From assembly GCA_026388715.1 (NCBI GenBank), contig JAPLJF010000027.1, forward strand, positions 1 to 37,446: 37,446 nucleotides of DNA. The letters are read 5' to 3'. Shown here piece after piece: positions 17,912-27,083 of the stretch. The stretch comes from Deltaproteobacteria bacterium. GTDB taxonomy: Bacteria > Desulfobacterota > Desulfobulbia > Desulfobulbales > Desulfocapsaceae. Each line of letters starts with the position of its first letter. Positions within the stretch are counted from its first letter, which is position 1. Made by a program: the position numbers and the translations under genes. The notes beneath the pieces are model-generated. The model saw only the letters and a program-made list of their open reading frames with translations, ran no database searches and was not told the DNA's origin.

Positions 17912-18724
17912 ATGGAAACAAGAAAAAAAATCAGCATAGCCGTTTTAGGGGCCATATGTTGCTTGCAGTTTGGTGGCGTCGCCATGGCTGAAGAAGACAA
18001 ACCCACAGCAAACCTGGCGGTTGCCGCCTTGAGCAAGTACGTCTGGCGCGGCTTTGAAGTCACCAGGGACAGCATGGTCCTGGAGCCATCGATGACAGTC
18101 GCCTATAAAGGATTTTCCGCCAATGTCTGGGGCAATCTCGATACCGATTATTATGGATCAGGGCCAAATTCCGGTACAAACTTCTGGAATGAAACCGATT
18201 TAACCCTAGCCTACGACTGGACTATGGGACCGGTCGGCATGACCGCCGGTTATATCTATTATGCTTTTGATGGTCTTCCAGACACCCAGGAAGTCTTTGC
18301 CCGCGCGGCCTGGCATGTCCTGTTGACCCCGACACTGAGTATCTACAGGGATTACCAAAATCTGGCCGGATGGTATATGACCCTTGGGGTGTCACATACC
18401 ATTCCAATCACAGAAAAAATTGGCGTTAGCCTGGGTGCCCAAGCCGGTTATCTGGACGCCGCAGATGCCAGTTCCTATGCCGAGGTCAACACAAGCAACT
18501 GGACCTACACCGATAAATCTTTCAACGGATTCCATGATGGACTGCTGTCAGTTTCGGTTCCTATCCAGGTAAATAAGTACATTACGGTTACCCCGGTATT
18601 GAACTATTCGTTCCCGTTATCAGGCAAGTCCGCCGATTTGATTGAGATCAGAAGTCTTAACGGCGGGGGAAGCGGCGATAACAACTTCATTTATGGCGGC
18701 GTTACTGTCTCCATGGCCTTCTGA
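17912..18724 (+). CDS. Putative outer-membrane beta-barrel protein (TorF-like porin)
   Basis: The 270-residue product has a signal peptide ending AMAEE (cleavage near residue 26). The mature part shows alternating aromatic beta-strands (KYVWRGFEVT, GFSANVWGNLDTDYYG, LTLAYDWTMG, AGYIYYAFDG) and a terminal Phe (GVTVSMAF), which is the outer-membrane insertion signal. Its opening ALSKYVWRG resembles the TorF/Gcw_chp barrel families found beside amt genes in several proteobacteria. The start at 17912 follows AGAGGAGAG; a longer open frame from 17750 begins inside the hairpin and lacks a ribosome-binding site. A role in passing ammonium or small solutes across the outer membrane is inferred from context. 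Confidence 0.78.
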   Translation: METRKKISIAVLGAICCLQFGGVAMAEEDKPTANLAVAALSKYVWRGFEVTRDSMVLEPSMTVAYKGFSANVWGNLDTDYYGSGPNSGTNFWNETDLTLAYDWTMGPVGMTAGYIYYAFDGLPDTQEVFARAAWHVLLTPTLSIYRDYQNLAGWYMTLGVSHTIPITEKIGVSLGAQAGYLDAADASSYAEVNTSNWTYTDKSFNGFHDGLLSVSVPIQVNKYITVTPVLNYSFPLSGKSADLIEIRSLNGGGSGDNNFIYGGVTVSMAF

Positions 18725-18745
18725 TAGAGTTTTCCTGAGTAAAAC

Positions 18746-18789
18746 GCATAAAGGCGGCAGACTCCTTAAGGATCCTGCCGCCTTTATGC
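18746..18789. terminator. Hairpin between convergent genes (probable bidirectional terminator)
   Basis: gcataaaggcggcag (18746-18760) pairs perfectly over 15 bases with ctgccgcctttatgc (18775-18789). It lies 20 bases after the barrel gene and 70 bases before the end of the convergent mobBA gene. The T-tract is short (ttt inside the stem), so termination strength is uncertain. Confidence 0.7.
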
Positions 18790-18857
18790 TCTTCACCCCA
18801 TCCCAATACAGGTAACAAGTTCGCGTCAACTCATTAAATTGAAAAAGAAGATTAACC

Positions 18858-20066
18858 TCAAACAGGTCTTGCCTGTCGCGATCTGGCCAGCTCCTGGGGG
18901 GTATTGATGTTGTGCCAGGAAGACCTGAGCAGAAGCGGGATGAGTGGGGTCTCAATCTTGCTTTGTCTGGCGATCTGACCAATCCGCAGAGAACCGGAGG
19001 CAAGGAGTCCCTCAAAAAGAGGCCCACAGCGATAATCATAATGAGCCAACAATGGCTCCACATATCCGTTTTCCTGGAGACGGGGCACTGTTCCCCAATA
19101 TCCCGGCCGACGCTGGGCAAGCAACCAGGCCAGGGCCTCGGTGCTGATATCCGGCATATCACAGGCAATAAGCAGCCAGGAAACCGCAGGCTGCCAGCGC
19201 ATGGCAGCAAGGATACCGGTCAAAGGACCGCGAGCCTCCGGAATATCGGGAAGCCGGGGGAGATGGTCCAGAGATTTCGGCGTAAGCCCTGCACCCGAAA
19301 GGGCAATATGATTACCAATCAGGGGTTGAAGCAGGCCAACCGTATGTTCAAGCCAGGTGGAGCCGGCGGTTGATTCTTCCTTCTCAAGCAGATGTTTGGG
19401 CCGTCCCATTCGGGAACTGCGGCCACCAATCAAGACACAGGCCCAGACCGGCGTTTTGCACCAGATCTCCTGCAGCCATTGCCAAAGAAAATCAAGGACC
19501 TGCGCCGCTCGATCCTCGCCTCGCGGAAACACCCTGAGTACCGCATTTCCATCAACATCGACATCAGCAGGCGGCGCCATGACATCCATCTCTGGAACAA
19601 GCGGTACGGGGGGAACATCCATGCCCTGCGGTCCGGCCCCATCATCAGCCAGGAGCCAGACTTTCGGCACTGGTGTCTGCCCATGCCCCTCAACAAGCAC
19701 CAAGTCATAACGACGAGCAAGCTGACTGAGCTGGAACCCGAAGCTGGCCCCGGCGTCACCGTGCAGGCGGACGCCCCGAAGAAAGTGCCCTTGGGGTGCA
19801 AATCCCTCCCCGCCAAGGGAAAAGACATCCGCACCGGCCCGGTACAAACGATCGCTGCCCTTGCCGGGCATATCCACAAGCAGATTGCGGCAATCATGTT
19901 TAACCACGGCCACCCGCAACCCGCGTTGAACCAGTTCCGGCAATAAAGCCTCAATGAGCGTGGTCTTCCCTGCTCCCGAGAGGCCGCAGATCCCGAGGAT
20001 CGGCAACGTTATTGCGGGCAGTGCGGATAACCGGGGTTCCTTCTGTTGAAAGGATTGCTGTTTCAT
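18858..20066 (-). CDS. mobBA: MobB-MobA fusion, molybdenum cofactor guanylyltransferase
   Basis: This 402-residue protein joins two normally separate proteins. Residues 20-200 are MobB-like: a P-loop at 28-35 (GLSGAGKTT), VAVVKHD, and DLVLVEGHGQ. Residues 205-400 are MobA, with the nucleotidyltransferase motif LIGGRSSRMGRPKHLL at 212-227 and IACDMPDIS for metal binding. MobA attaches GMP to molybdopterin to form the bis-MGD cofactor of DMSO-reductase-family enzymes. The order MobB then MobA is known in other anaerobes. It is the third gene after mqnB and mqnD, 28 bases downstream, with GAGG before the ATG. Low-complexity Pro/Asp residues (150-175) form the linker. Confidence 0.93.
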   Translation of the reverse strand: MKQQSFQQKEPRLSALPAITLPILGICGLSGAGKTTLIEALLPELVQRGLRVAVVKHDCRNLLVDMPGKGSDRLYRAGADVFSLGGEGFAPQGHFLRGVRLHGDAGASFGFQLSQLARRYDLVLVEGHGQTPVPKVWLLADDGAGPQGMDVPPVPLVPEMDVMAPPADVDVDGNAVLRVFPRGEDRAAQVLDFLWQWLQEIWCKTPVWACVLIGGRSSRMGRPKHLLEKEESTAGSTWLEHTVGLLQPLIGNHIALSGAGLTPKSLDHLPRLPDIPEARGPLTGILAAMRWQPAVSWLLIACDMPDISTEALAWLLAQRRPGYWGTVPRLQENGYVEPLLAHYDYRCGPLFEGLLASGSLRIGQIARQSKIETPLIPLLLRSSWHNINTPQELARSRQARPV

Positions 20067-20094
20067 TATTTGTCTTTTCCTCTTACTCCGGCCC

Positions 20095-20946
20095 TCACTC
20101 CAGACCTAAGGCACGACTGGAATGGGGCAGGATGCCCGCATCTCTTCCCCGCTGCAGAAAGGCAGCAACGGCAGCCTCCCCCTCAGCTCCCAGCTCCCGG
20201 GAGAAATCATTGACATACAGTCCAATATGATCCTGAATAACCCGGTCCTCCAGCTCCTGGGCATGCTCTCTGATATAGGGCAGGCACTGTTCAGGATGGG
20301 CAAAGGCCCAGTCAACAGAGGCCCGGATCGCCTGATCAAGGGCGGCAATCCGCTCCCTCCCCAGTGAACGCCGGGCAGCAATACAGCCGAGGGGGATGGG
20401 ATGGCCGGTGTCCTGCTCCCACCACTGGCCAAGATCCTGAAGGCAGATCAACCCCTCCTGCTGATAGGTGAACCGGCTCTCATGGATAATGACCCCGGCG
20501 TCTACCTGTCCCTGCTGCACCGCAGCCATGATCGTATCAAAACGCATCTCCACCAGTTCCGAACCCTCTGGCAAGAAGAGACGGAAGAGGAGGGCCGCGG
20601 TGGTCAGGCGCCCGGGGATGGCAACTCTATAGCGCCCAGAACTGTTCAGATCAAGGGGATTTCGCGCCACCAGCAACGGCCCGCAGCCCCGGCCCAGGGC
20701 GCTGCCCGATGACAACATGCAGTATTCATCAAGCACATGGCCAAGGGCATGAAAAGAAAGTTTAGTCACATCCAGCCTGTGCTCCAGGGCCCAGCCGTTG
20801 AGGGTCTCCACGTCTTCCAGCACCGGCGCTGCCAGGTCAAATCCCGGCAGATCAATATTGCCGTGCGTCAATCCATAGAAGATAAAGGTATCATTGGGAC
20901 AGGGTGAGTAACCGATGCTGATTGAGTTTACTAACGATTTCGTCAC
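20095..20946 (-). CDS. mqnD: 1,4-dihydroxy-6-naphthoate synthase
   Basis: MqnD catalyses a late step of the futalosine route to menaquinone, converting cyclic dehypoxanthine futalosine to 1,4-dihydroxy-6-naphthoate. The 283-residue protein opens with the hallmark ISIGYSPCPNDTFIFYGL and continues with VTKLSFHALGHVLDEY and the periplasmic-binding-protein-like two-lobe pattern (VDAGVIIHESRFTY). The start is GTG at 20944-20946, overlapping the mqnB stop as GTGA, preceded by a G-rich ribosome-binding site. Translational coupling with mqnB is likely. MqnA, MqnC and MqnE are not in the window. Confidence 0.94.
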   Translation of the reverse strand: MTKSLVNSISIGYSPCPNDTFIFYGLTHGNIDLPGFDLAAPVLEDVETLNGWALEHRLDVTKLSFHALGHVLDEYCMLSSGSALGRGCGPLLVARNPLDLNSSGRYRVAIPGRLTTAALLFRLFLPEGSELVEMRFDTIMAAVQQGQVDAGVIIHESRFTYQQEGLICLQDLGQWWEQDTGHPIPLGCIAARRSLGRERIAALDQAIRASVDWAFAHPEQCLPYIREHAQELEDRVIQDHIGLYVNDFSRELGAEGEAAVAAFLQRGRDAGILPHSSRALGLE

Positions 20947-21638
20947 GATCCCCCCATTTCTCTGACCAGCAATACTGCCGCTTCAGCCGCCCTGGTACAG
21001 GCCTCCGCCATTCTCCAGCGGCTCAGGTCCCGATCCTCCACCAGATTTGAGACCGCGCGCACTTCCAGCAGGGGCAGGGAAAACTCAGCACAGACCTTGG
21101 CCACCGCCGCCCCTTCCATATTCTCGCACAGTCCCTGGAATCTGGCGGCCAGCATCACCCCCCGCTCCCTGGTGGCACTGGCAGCAGAGACGGTCACGAA
21201 ATTGCCACACCGGCATGCCATGCCATGCCGTGCCAGGATCTTCCCGGCCTGGTGCAGCATGGGCTGATCCAGAGGAAAGACCGTACTGCCGCCCAATTTT
21301 TCATCGAGTGCCTCAATATGATCAGAAAAACAGACCCCGAAATCCCCCAGACTCTCCTGCTCAGCCAGACACAGATCAAGCAGTGCGGCATTGTCCCACG
21401 GCAGCGATTCGCAGACATAGGCCCCTGCCACTCCGAAGTTCAACACCTTGTCAATCCGCGGATCTCGCCTTTCGAGGTAACGGGTCAGACGCAGAGTCGT
21501 CTCCACCGGCCCGACCCCGGTAATCAGGGTAAAACAGGAGAGTGCCCGATCTTTCTGGGGAGAGATATCTTTAGCCATCGCCAGGAACTGCGCAAAGGGT
21601 TTCATCTCAAATTCGGTTGCGGCAACAGCAAGGATCAT
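20943..21638 (-). CDS. mqnB: Futalosine hydrolase
   Basis: MqnB removes hypoxanthine from futalosine to give dehypoxanthine futalosine for menaquinone synthesis. The protein has the nucleoside phosphorylase-type fold: ITGVGPVETTL, LNFGVAGAY, and the catalytic-region ENMEGAAVAKVC, plus VRAVSNLVEDRDLSRW near the end. I use the ATG at 21636-21638 (231 residues, beginning MILAVAATEFEMKP), the usual family start; an upstream ATG at 21686 would add 16 non-conserved residues. It heads mqnB-mqnD-mobBA, facing away from queA. Confidence 0.92.
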   Translation of the reverse strand: MILAVAATEFEMKPFAQFLAMAKDISPQKDRALSCFTLITGVGPVETTLRLTRYLERRDPRIDKVLNFGVAGAYVCESLPWDNAALLDLCLAEQESLGDFGVCFSDHIEALDEKLGGSTVFPLDQPMLHQAGKILARHGMACRCGNFVTVSAASATRERGVMLAARFQGLCENMEGAAVAKVCAEFSLPLLEVRAVSNLVEDRDLSRWRMAEACTRAAEAAVLLVREMGGS

Positions 21639-21807
21639 GGTAATTAGTTCAAGGCTTGAAGACTGAAAGCCAAAATTCGGCAACATTCATTTCTTGAGAT
21701 TCAAGATCATCAAGAATGGCTAAGCACAAAAGTTCGCGAGACGAGAAACACAGGCAAGCGAGCCTTCGAAACGCCACTCATCTCTTTTACTGTAAAACAG
21801 AACAGAC

Positions 21808-22896
21808 ATGCAACAGGATTTCACGCTCACCGCATACGACTATCCCCTGCCGCCGGAAAATATCGCCCAGCATCCAGCGGACAGACGGGAAGACTCAAGG
21901 CTCTTTGTCCTGCACCGCAAAACGGATAAAAGAGAGCATCGAACCTTCACCGACATTGTCGATCTGCTGCAGAGAGGTGATCTGCTGGTAGTCAATGACA
22001 CCAAGGTCTTTCCCGCCAGACTACTGGGCCAAAAAGATACAGGCGGCAAGGCAGAGGTCTTTCTTCTGTCCTATCCTCTGCTAACCGAAGACACAGAGGA
22101 GATGGCCGTCACCGCAACCGCCATGGCCACCGCCCTGATAAAAAGCTCCAAACGGCCTCGCCCTGAATCAGTCATCACCATCAGCAACGACCTTTCCTGT
22201 ACCGTCCTGGAACAACTGGGCGAAGGCAGGGTCAGGATCATGCTCCATTACGACCGGCAAAAGGGGTTGACTGAGATCCTCAAAAAACATGGCCAGATCC
22301 CACTCCCTCCGTACATTGCAAGAGACCACGGCAGCACTGCCGAAGACAGCAACCGCTATCAAACCGTCTATGCCGACCAACCAGGGGCAGTGGCGGCTCC
22401 CACCGCCGGCCTCCATTTTTCGGAGCCACTTTTAGAAAAAATCAGGAACAAAGGCGTGTCAATCGCCAGAATCACCCTGCATGTGGGATATGGGACCTTT
22501 GCCCCGGTGCGTACCGAGGCCATCCTGGAGCATACCATCCATCACGAGTATGTCCATATCTCAGAAGAGAATGCTGAAGCAATCAATAGGGTTCGACAAA
22601 GGGGGGGGAAGATCTGGGCCGTGGGCACAACCACAGTGCGGGCTCTTGAATTTGCGGGAAATCAGCAGGGACAGGTCCAGCCAACAGATGGTTGGTGCGA
22701 CCTCTATATCGTGCCGGGCTACCGGTTCCAGATGGTTGACAACCTGATCACCAACTTTCATCTGCCCCAGTCATCGCTGCTCTTTCTGGTATCGGCACTC
22801 TGCGGGAGGGAAAGGCTGCTGGACTGCTACCAGGAGGCCATTGCCCAAGGCTACCGATTTTATTCCTACGGCGACGCCATGGCTATACTGAAATAA
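21808..22896 (+). CDS. queA: S-adenosylmethionine:tRNA ribosyltransferase-isomerase
   Basis: QueA transfers the ribosyl part of SAM to preQ1-modified tRNA, forming epoxyqueuosine. The 362-residue protein shows the family landmarks: YDYPLPPENIAQHPA at the start, VVNDTKVFPARLLG, GQIPLPPYI, YQTVYADQPGAVAAPTAGLHF, LHVGYGTFAPVR, and ITNFHLPQSSLL. Length is normal (340-365), and it appears intact. No other queuosine gene is adjacent. It converges with the zinc-ribbon gene with only 32 bases between them. Confidence 0.97.
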   Translation: MQQDFTLTAYDYPLPPENIAQHPADRREDSRLFVLHRKTDKREHRTFTDIVDLLQRGDLLVVNDTKVFPARLLGQKDTGGKAEVFLLSYPLLTEDTEEMAVTATAMATALIKSSKRPRPESVITISNDLSCTVLEQLGEGRVRIMLHYDRQKGLTEILKKHGQIPLPPYIARDHGSTAEDSNRYQTVYADQPGAVAAPTAGLHFSEPLLEKIRNKGVSIARITLHVGYGTFAPVRTEAILEHTIHHEYVHISEENAEAINRVRQRGGKIWAVGTTTVRALEFAGNQQGQVQPTDGWCDLYIVPGYRFQMVDNLITNFHLPQSSLLFLVSALCGRERLLDCYQEAIAQGYRFYSYGDAMAILK

Positions 22897-22928
22897 CAGA
22901 GAACCCCTGAAAAATCGCAAAAAACCGA

Positions 22929-23198
22929 TCAGCTGGCCGCAGCCGGACATTTGTCACACCCGCCAGAGGAACATGGCGACGCCGTTGTGGCCGTACTGCT
23001 GGAGCCCGCCCCCTTCTGGGTGCTGGCATAACCATCCGCGTACCAGCCGCCACCCTTGAGCTGAAAAGAGCTCATGGACATTACTTTTTTAACCGATCCT
23101 TTACATTCAGGACAACTGGTCAATGGCGCATCCGCCATACGTTGCTGCACCTCGAACACCTTGCAGCAGGTATCACATTCGTACTCATAAACTGGCAT
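22929..23198 (-). CDS. FmdB-type zinc-ribbon protein
   Basis: The 89-residue protein has the FmdB N-terminal zinc ribbon: MPVYEYECDTC with Cys8 and Cys11, then SCPECKG with Cys29 and Cys32, and a Gly/Ser/Thr-rich tail ending in SGGCDKCPAAAS. Members are often called regulatory but biochemical function is undefined. The ATG at 23196-23198 follows GGAGTAGG; the frame continues upstream to 23297 without supporting signals. Confidence 0.9.
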   Translation of the reverse strand: MPVYEYECDTCCKVFEVQQRMADAPLTSCPECKGSVKKVMSMSSFQLKGGGWYADGYASTQKGAGSSSTATTASPCSSGGCDKCPAAAS

Positions 23199-23602
23199 TT
23201 TCCTACTCCATCCCTGACAAATAACTCTTTCCAGCCACAGGCCCGAAAAGAGCAAAAATCCTTTCAGCCTGCAACCTATCTTCCTGTTTCTCTGCACTCA
23301 CAGAGAATCTATAATTTAACGCCCCTGACTTCATCTGTCAATAAGCGCACTCTAATATGTATCACTCCATTTCTAAATCAAAATTGAAACGTGAAGAAAA
23401 GTGAACGGTAACAAGACAGTGCGCAGTACGGGGTAGCACGGCAAGAAACTGACCAGATCACGTGCTACCCGTCCAAATGTTGTCCTTACTCCTACAAGAC
23501 TGAAATTTTTACTTGTCATGCCAAACCCCAGAAGGTACATTGTCTGTATGTTTTAATTCATAAATACTCATAAGACAGAACAATCAATAATGGAGACAGA
23601 CT
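23199..23602. other. Intergenic region with a 10-bp hairpin
   Basis: No gene is recognised in this 404-base stretch. It carries a perfect 10-bp stem, gggtagcacg (23431-23440) with cgtgctaccc (23461-23470), around a 20-base loop. A weak sigma-70-like pair (ttgtct at 23540, aatact at 23563, 17 bases apart) lies before trxA. An open frame at 23142-23387 overlaps the zinc-ribbon gene antisense and looks accidental. Confidence 0.5.
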
Positions 23603-23929
23603 ATGGCAAGCGACAAAGTTCAGGCGATCAATGACGCCAATTTCAAAACGACAATTTCTGCAAACGTACCATGCCTTGTCGATTTTTGGGCTCCTTGGTG
23701 TGGCCCTTGCAAGGCAATTGGCCCCGTCATTGAAGATCTGGCTGAAGAATATAAAGGCAAAGTAACTATCCTCAAGATGAATGTTGACGACAACCCGGTC
23801 ACTCCAGGACAATTTGGCATCCGCGCCATTCCCACCTTGATTCTCTTTAAAAACGGTGAGATCGTGGACCAGATTACCGGTGCCGTAGGAAAAAAACAAC
23901 TTGTCGACCTCATTAGCAAGGCCCTGTAA
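23603..23929 (+). CDS. trxA: Thioredoxin
   Basis: This 108-residue thioredoxin reduces protein disulfides in the cytoplasm. The redox motif WCGPC spans residues 32-36 in FWAPWCGPCKAIGP. The cis-Pro is in IRAIPTLILFKNGE, and the last helix is normal. GGAGA precedes the ATG. The thioredoxin reductase gene lies 91 bases downstream, so the two form a functional pair. Confidence 0.97.
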   Translation: MASDKVQAINDANFKTTISANVPCLVDFWAPWCGPCKAIGPVIEDLAEEYKGKVTILKMNVDDNPVTPGQFGIRAIPTLILFKNGEIVDQITGAVGKKQLVDLISKAL

Positions 23930-24020
23930 TCAGCGTCCGACCTTATTCCCTCTTGTGGCCAGGATTTTTCTTATCTAAAAAGTCTCTGCCATCACCATAA
24001 CACGGTGACCCAAAAAGTTA

Positions 24021-24953
24021 ATGAAGAAGACTCATTTTGCACTGATCATCCTGGGCTCCGGCCCTGCCGGACTCACCGCTGGTCTCTATGCGGCAAGAGC
24101 GAGGATTGATCATCTTTTGATCGAAAAAGGTGCTGCCGGCGGCCAGGTCCTGCTCACCGACTGGGTTGACAATTATCCGGGCTTTCCTGACGGTCTTTCC
24201 GGGTTTGAACTTGCTGAAAAGATGGAGACCCATGCCAGGCGCTTTGGGCTCAATGCCCTGACTGCCAATGTAATCAGCATGGATCTCTCCCAGACCCCGA
24301 AGCGCCTCACTACAGAAGACGGGGAGCAACTCAGTTGCAACGCCCTGATCATCTGCACCGGAGCCCGTCCCCAACTGCTGGGCATTCCGGGAGAAGTCGA
24401 ATTCACCGGCAAGGGCGTGTCCTATTGTGCCACCTGCGACGCCCCTTTTTATCGCAACATGCATGTGGCCGTGGTTGGTGGCGGCAATACCGCCGTCCAG
24501 GAGGCCTCTCATCTCACCAAATTTGCCAGCAGGGTTACCCTGATTCATCGCCGTGACACCTTGCGGGCCACCAAGATTGTTCAGGAAAGGGCCTTTGCCA
24601 ATGACAAGATTGATTTCATCTGGAACAGTCAAATCACGGCGATTGAAGGAGAAAAAGGGGTTGAACGGATTCACCTCAAAGATACTTCCGGCAAAGAAAC
24701 AACCATGGCCGTTGACGGTGTCTTTATCCTCATTGGCGTGATTCCTAATAGTGAGACCCTGCCCCTGCAACTCCTGAAGGCAGAACATGGTGGATTTATC
24801 CCCACAGACAATGAGACCCGGACCGCAATTCCAGGGGTCATGGCTGCAGGCGATATCCGCAGCAAAGAAGTACGACAGATCGTCAACGCTGCTGGTGAAG
24901 GGGCAACGGCCGTGCTCGCCGCAGAACAGTATCTGAACAATTCAACATTGTAA
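24021..24953 (+). CDS. trxB: Thioredoxin reductase
   Basis: This flavoprotein uses NADPH to reduce thioredoxin. The 310-residue protein has the FAD-binding GSGPAGLTA (12-20), the redox pair Cys136/Cys139 in YCATCDAPF, the second dinucleotide site VVGGGNTAVQEA (151-162), and HRRD at 176-179, whose arginines favour NADPH. The FAD-binding C-terminal GVMAAGDIR is present. Length is typical for low-molecular-weight TrxR. No strong ribosome-binding site precedes the ATG, so it may be partly coupled to trxA. Confidence 0.96.
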   Translation: MKKTHFALIILGSGPAGLTAGLYAARARIDHLLIEKGAAGGQVLLTDWVDNYPGFPDGLSGFELAEKMETHARRFGLNALTANVISMDLSQTPKRLTTEDGEQLSCNALIICTGARPQLLGIPGEVEFTGKGVSYCATCDAPFYRNMHVAVVGGGNTAVQEASHLTKFASRVTLIHRRDTLRATKIVQERAFANDKIDFIWNSQITAIEGEKGVERIHLKDTSGKETTMAVDGVFILIGVIPNSETLPLQLLKAEHGGFIPTDNETRTAIPGVMAAGDIRSKEVRQIVNAAGEGATAVLAAEQYLNNSTL

Positions 24954-24959
24954 TCAATC

Positions 24960-25763
24960 ATGCCAATCATGCAATCATCTGCTTTTTTCTCCCGCTCCTT
25001 TCTGGTCACCCTGCTTTCCGCAGCCCTTATGACTTTTTCTTTCAGTGGATGCGCCACCATGAAATCATGGTTTGGCATGGGAGGCGAAGAGATCCAGCTT
25101 CCCGCCGACAGCCTGGCGGTTAAAGGCATGGATGCCTATGATGTGGGCGATTACCATGATGCGGCAAAATATTTTACCGAACTCCTGGACCATTACCCTT
25201 TCAGCCCCCAGGCTATGCTTGCTGAATTGAAAGGCGCTGACTGCCACTATTTTATGGGAGATTATGCGGAAGCACTGGTGCTTTATCAGAAATTTGAGGA
25301 ACAACATCCAAACAACGAGGCCGTTCCTTATGTCATGTACCAGATCGCCATGTGTAGTTACCAGCAGATCGACACCATTGACCGCGACACCGCCGGTGCG
25401 ACAAAATCTATCCGGGATTTCACCAAACTGATCAAGGCCTTTCCGCAATCGCCCTACACCGATGAAGCCAAGGCGCGGATTAAGGCTGCCAACGAATTTC
25501 TGGTCAATCATGAATATCTCATCGTGGAGTTCTATCTCAGAACCGACAAATACCTTGATGCCAAAACCAGACTGAAATATCTGATCAAGACCTACCCTGA
25601 CGCTGCTATCACTCCTCAGGCCAAGGCTTTACTCGCCAAGCTCGAATCCGGTGAGAAGATGGGTTTCAATCTCTCATCCTGGTTCTCCGGCCTGACAAAA
25701 CTGCCAGACTGGCATCTCTTCTCCTCTGAGAAACCCGCCGAACAAGCCCGCCCTGCCAACTAA
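24960..25763 (+). CDS. bamD: Outer-membrane assembly lipoprotein BamD
   Basis: BamD is an essential part of the BAM complex that inserts beta-barrel proteins. The 267-residue protein has a lipoprotein signal with lipobox FSGC (Cys31), then five TPR-like repeats (KGMDAYDVGDYHDAAKYFTE, LKGADCHYFMGDYAEALVLY, and the later YLIVEFYLRTDKYLDAKTRL). The last is the most conserved BamD stretch. The Ser/Pro-rich tail is variable. It begins six bases after trxB, so the three genes may be cotranscribed. Met1 and Met4 are both possible starts. Confidence 0.9.
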   Translation: MPIMQSSAFFSRSFLVTLLSAALMTFSFSGCATMKSWFGMGGEEIQLPADSLAVKGMDAYDVGDYHDAAKYFTELLDHYPFSPQAMLAELKGADCHYFMGDYAEALVLYQKFEEQHPNNEAVPYVMYQIAMCSYQQIDTIDRDTAGATKSIRDFTKLIKAFPQSPYTDEAKARIKAANEFLVNHEYLIVEFYLRTDKYLDAKTRLKYLIKTYPDAAITPQAKALLAKLESGEKMGFNLSSWFSGLTKLPDWHLFSSEKPAEQARPAN

Positions 25764-25776
25764 GATTCTTCGCATG

Positions 25777-25808
25777 CACTGCCGAACAGATAATCCTGTT
25801 CGGCAGTG
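25777..25808 (+). terminator. Hairpin after bamD (probable terminator)
   Basis: cactgccgaacag (25777-25789) pairs with ctgttcggcagtg (25796-25808) over 13 bases with a six-base loop. The downstream tail is only moderately T-rich (tccaatcttttctc). It separates bamD from the convergent acyltransferase gene. Confidence 0.75.
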
Positions 25809-25864
25809 TCCAATCTTTTCTCATATAAGTCGTTCATATTCGCTGCAGTTAGGTGAACGCGCTA

Positions 25865-26944
25865 TCAACAATTTTCAAACCAGCGGGTTCGCAAACGATG
25901 GGTGACACGTAAGATGGGTTGCTCAACCAGTCGATATCCTATCCAACCGTAACTCACAACAGACGCTACCATAACCAGACAGGCAATCATATTGTCCACC
26001 AAGCTGTTCCGCGCGGGATTTGCCATCGCCCATAATCGACCAAGTGCAGACAGGATGAGGACATGAGAGAGATAAACTGTGTACGACATATCACCAACAG
26101 ATTGCAAAAACCTGGGAACGATGAATTTCTTTTCTCTTTCAAGTGTCGCCAGAGAAAGCACGAGCAATCCATACAGTGTGCCAATAATACTCACTCGCAA
26201 CATGCCAGCATCATTGAGAATATCAAACACGTAAACAAGAGGCAACCCAACCAATAGAAGAACGATGACTCCCATAAAAGACATGCGCGAAGAGATTTTT
26301 CTGGAGCACTCACTGGAGACGAAAATTGCCACTAATGCACCAATGATAAACTCAAAGGTATAGGGATGAAGAGCAATACGGACACCCGCCGATAAAGTGG
26401 CTGTTGTGGTGAAGGTGGCGAAGGCATTGGCTATTACAACGATCATTCCCCACACAAGCAAGGACAACAGCAGTCGCTTTTCATTAAATTTCAACAAGAC
26501 AGCGAAAACGGCATAGAACCATAATTCGTGAATAAGTGACCAGGCAACCATGACCAATGGCAGTTGACGATTAGGCAGCAAAAAAAAAGAAGAAAACAAC
26601 TCAGCCTGATGGCCTTGTGATAAGTTTACCCAATTGGGCCTGATCAAGAATACGGCAGCTGTCAAGAAGAAGTAAAACCAGTAGGTTGGATATATTCGGG
26701 ACAGTCGGCTCCAAAGGAATCGCCTTACCTCCCTGTTCCTGGCAAAATGCCCCCTAGTAACAGTCACCATCACGAAGCCACTGATTACAAAGAAGAGATC
26801 TACACCTGATTGCCCGAGCAGCAAAAAATCAGGCAGAAGCAGATCTCCGCCAGAGTATTTTCTCTCGATCGACATTAAATGAAAGACCACGACAGCAAGG
26901 ATCGCGATGCCCCTGAGCGCCTGAATAAAGAGCCACTTGTTCAT
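25865..26944 (-). CDS. Acyltransferase 3 family membrane protein
   Basis: These integral-membrane enzymes O-acylate sugars of lipopolysaccharide, exopolysaccharide or antibiotics. The 360-residue protein has about ten hydrophobic helices, the family opening IQALRGIAILAVVVFHL with its conserved Arg and His, GQSGVDLFFVISGFVM, FLWSRLSRIYPTYW, and the late SYTVYLSHVLIL. The start at ATG 26942-26944 puts the family motif at the expected distance; a longer frame to 27019 adds a Cys-rich leader without support. It stands alone between bamD and the ferredoxin, with no glycosyltransferases nearby, so its substrate cannot be guessed. Confidence 0.88.
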   Translation of the reverse strand: MNKWLFIQALRGIAILAVVVFHLMSIERKYSGGDLLLPDFLLLGQSGVDLFFVISGFVMVTVTRGHFARNREVRRFLWSRLSRIYPTYWFYFFLTAAVFLIRPNWVNLSQGHQAELFSSFFLLPNRQLPLVMVAWSLIHELWFYAVFAVLLKFNEKRLLLSLLVWGMIVVIANAFATFTTTATLSAGVRIALHPYTFEFIIGALVAIFVSSECSRKISSRMSFMGVIVLLLVGLPLVYVFDILNDAGMLRVSIIGTLYGLLVLSLATLEREKKFIVPRFLQSVGDMSYTVYLSHVLILSALGRLWAMANPARNSLVDNMIACLVMVASVVSYGWIGYRLVEQPILRVTHRLRTRWFENC

Positions 26945-27083
26945 TGAATGGTTAACGCCTGACATGCAAAGTAAAAAAAACGAGGAACAACAGGAGACCA
27001 AGTCCGTTAGGCAAAACATCAGCCTCGAACCACTTACTGTGAGCGGTTTCTATGCCTTGCTACAACCTATATGAGCACCTTTC

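Noticed and set aside
23431..23470. tRNA-like or terminator element upstream of trxA
   Set aside because: The 10-bp stem has a 20-base loop, no cloverleaf and no T-tract, so only a generic hairpin is supported.
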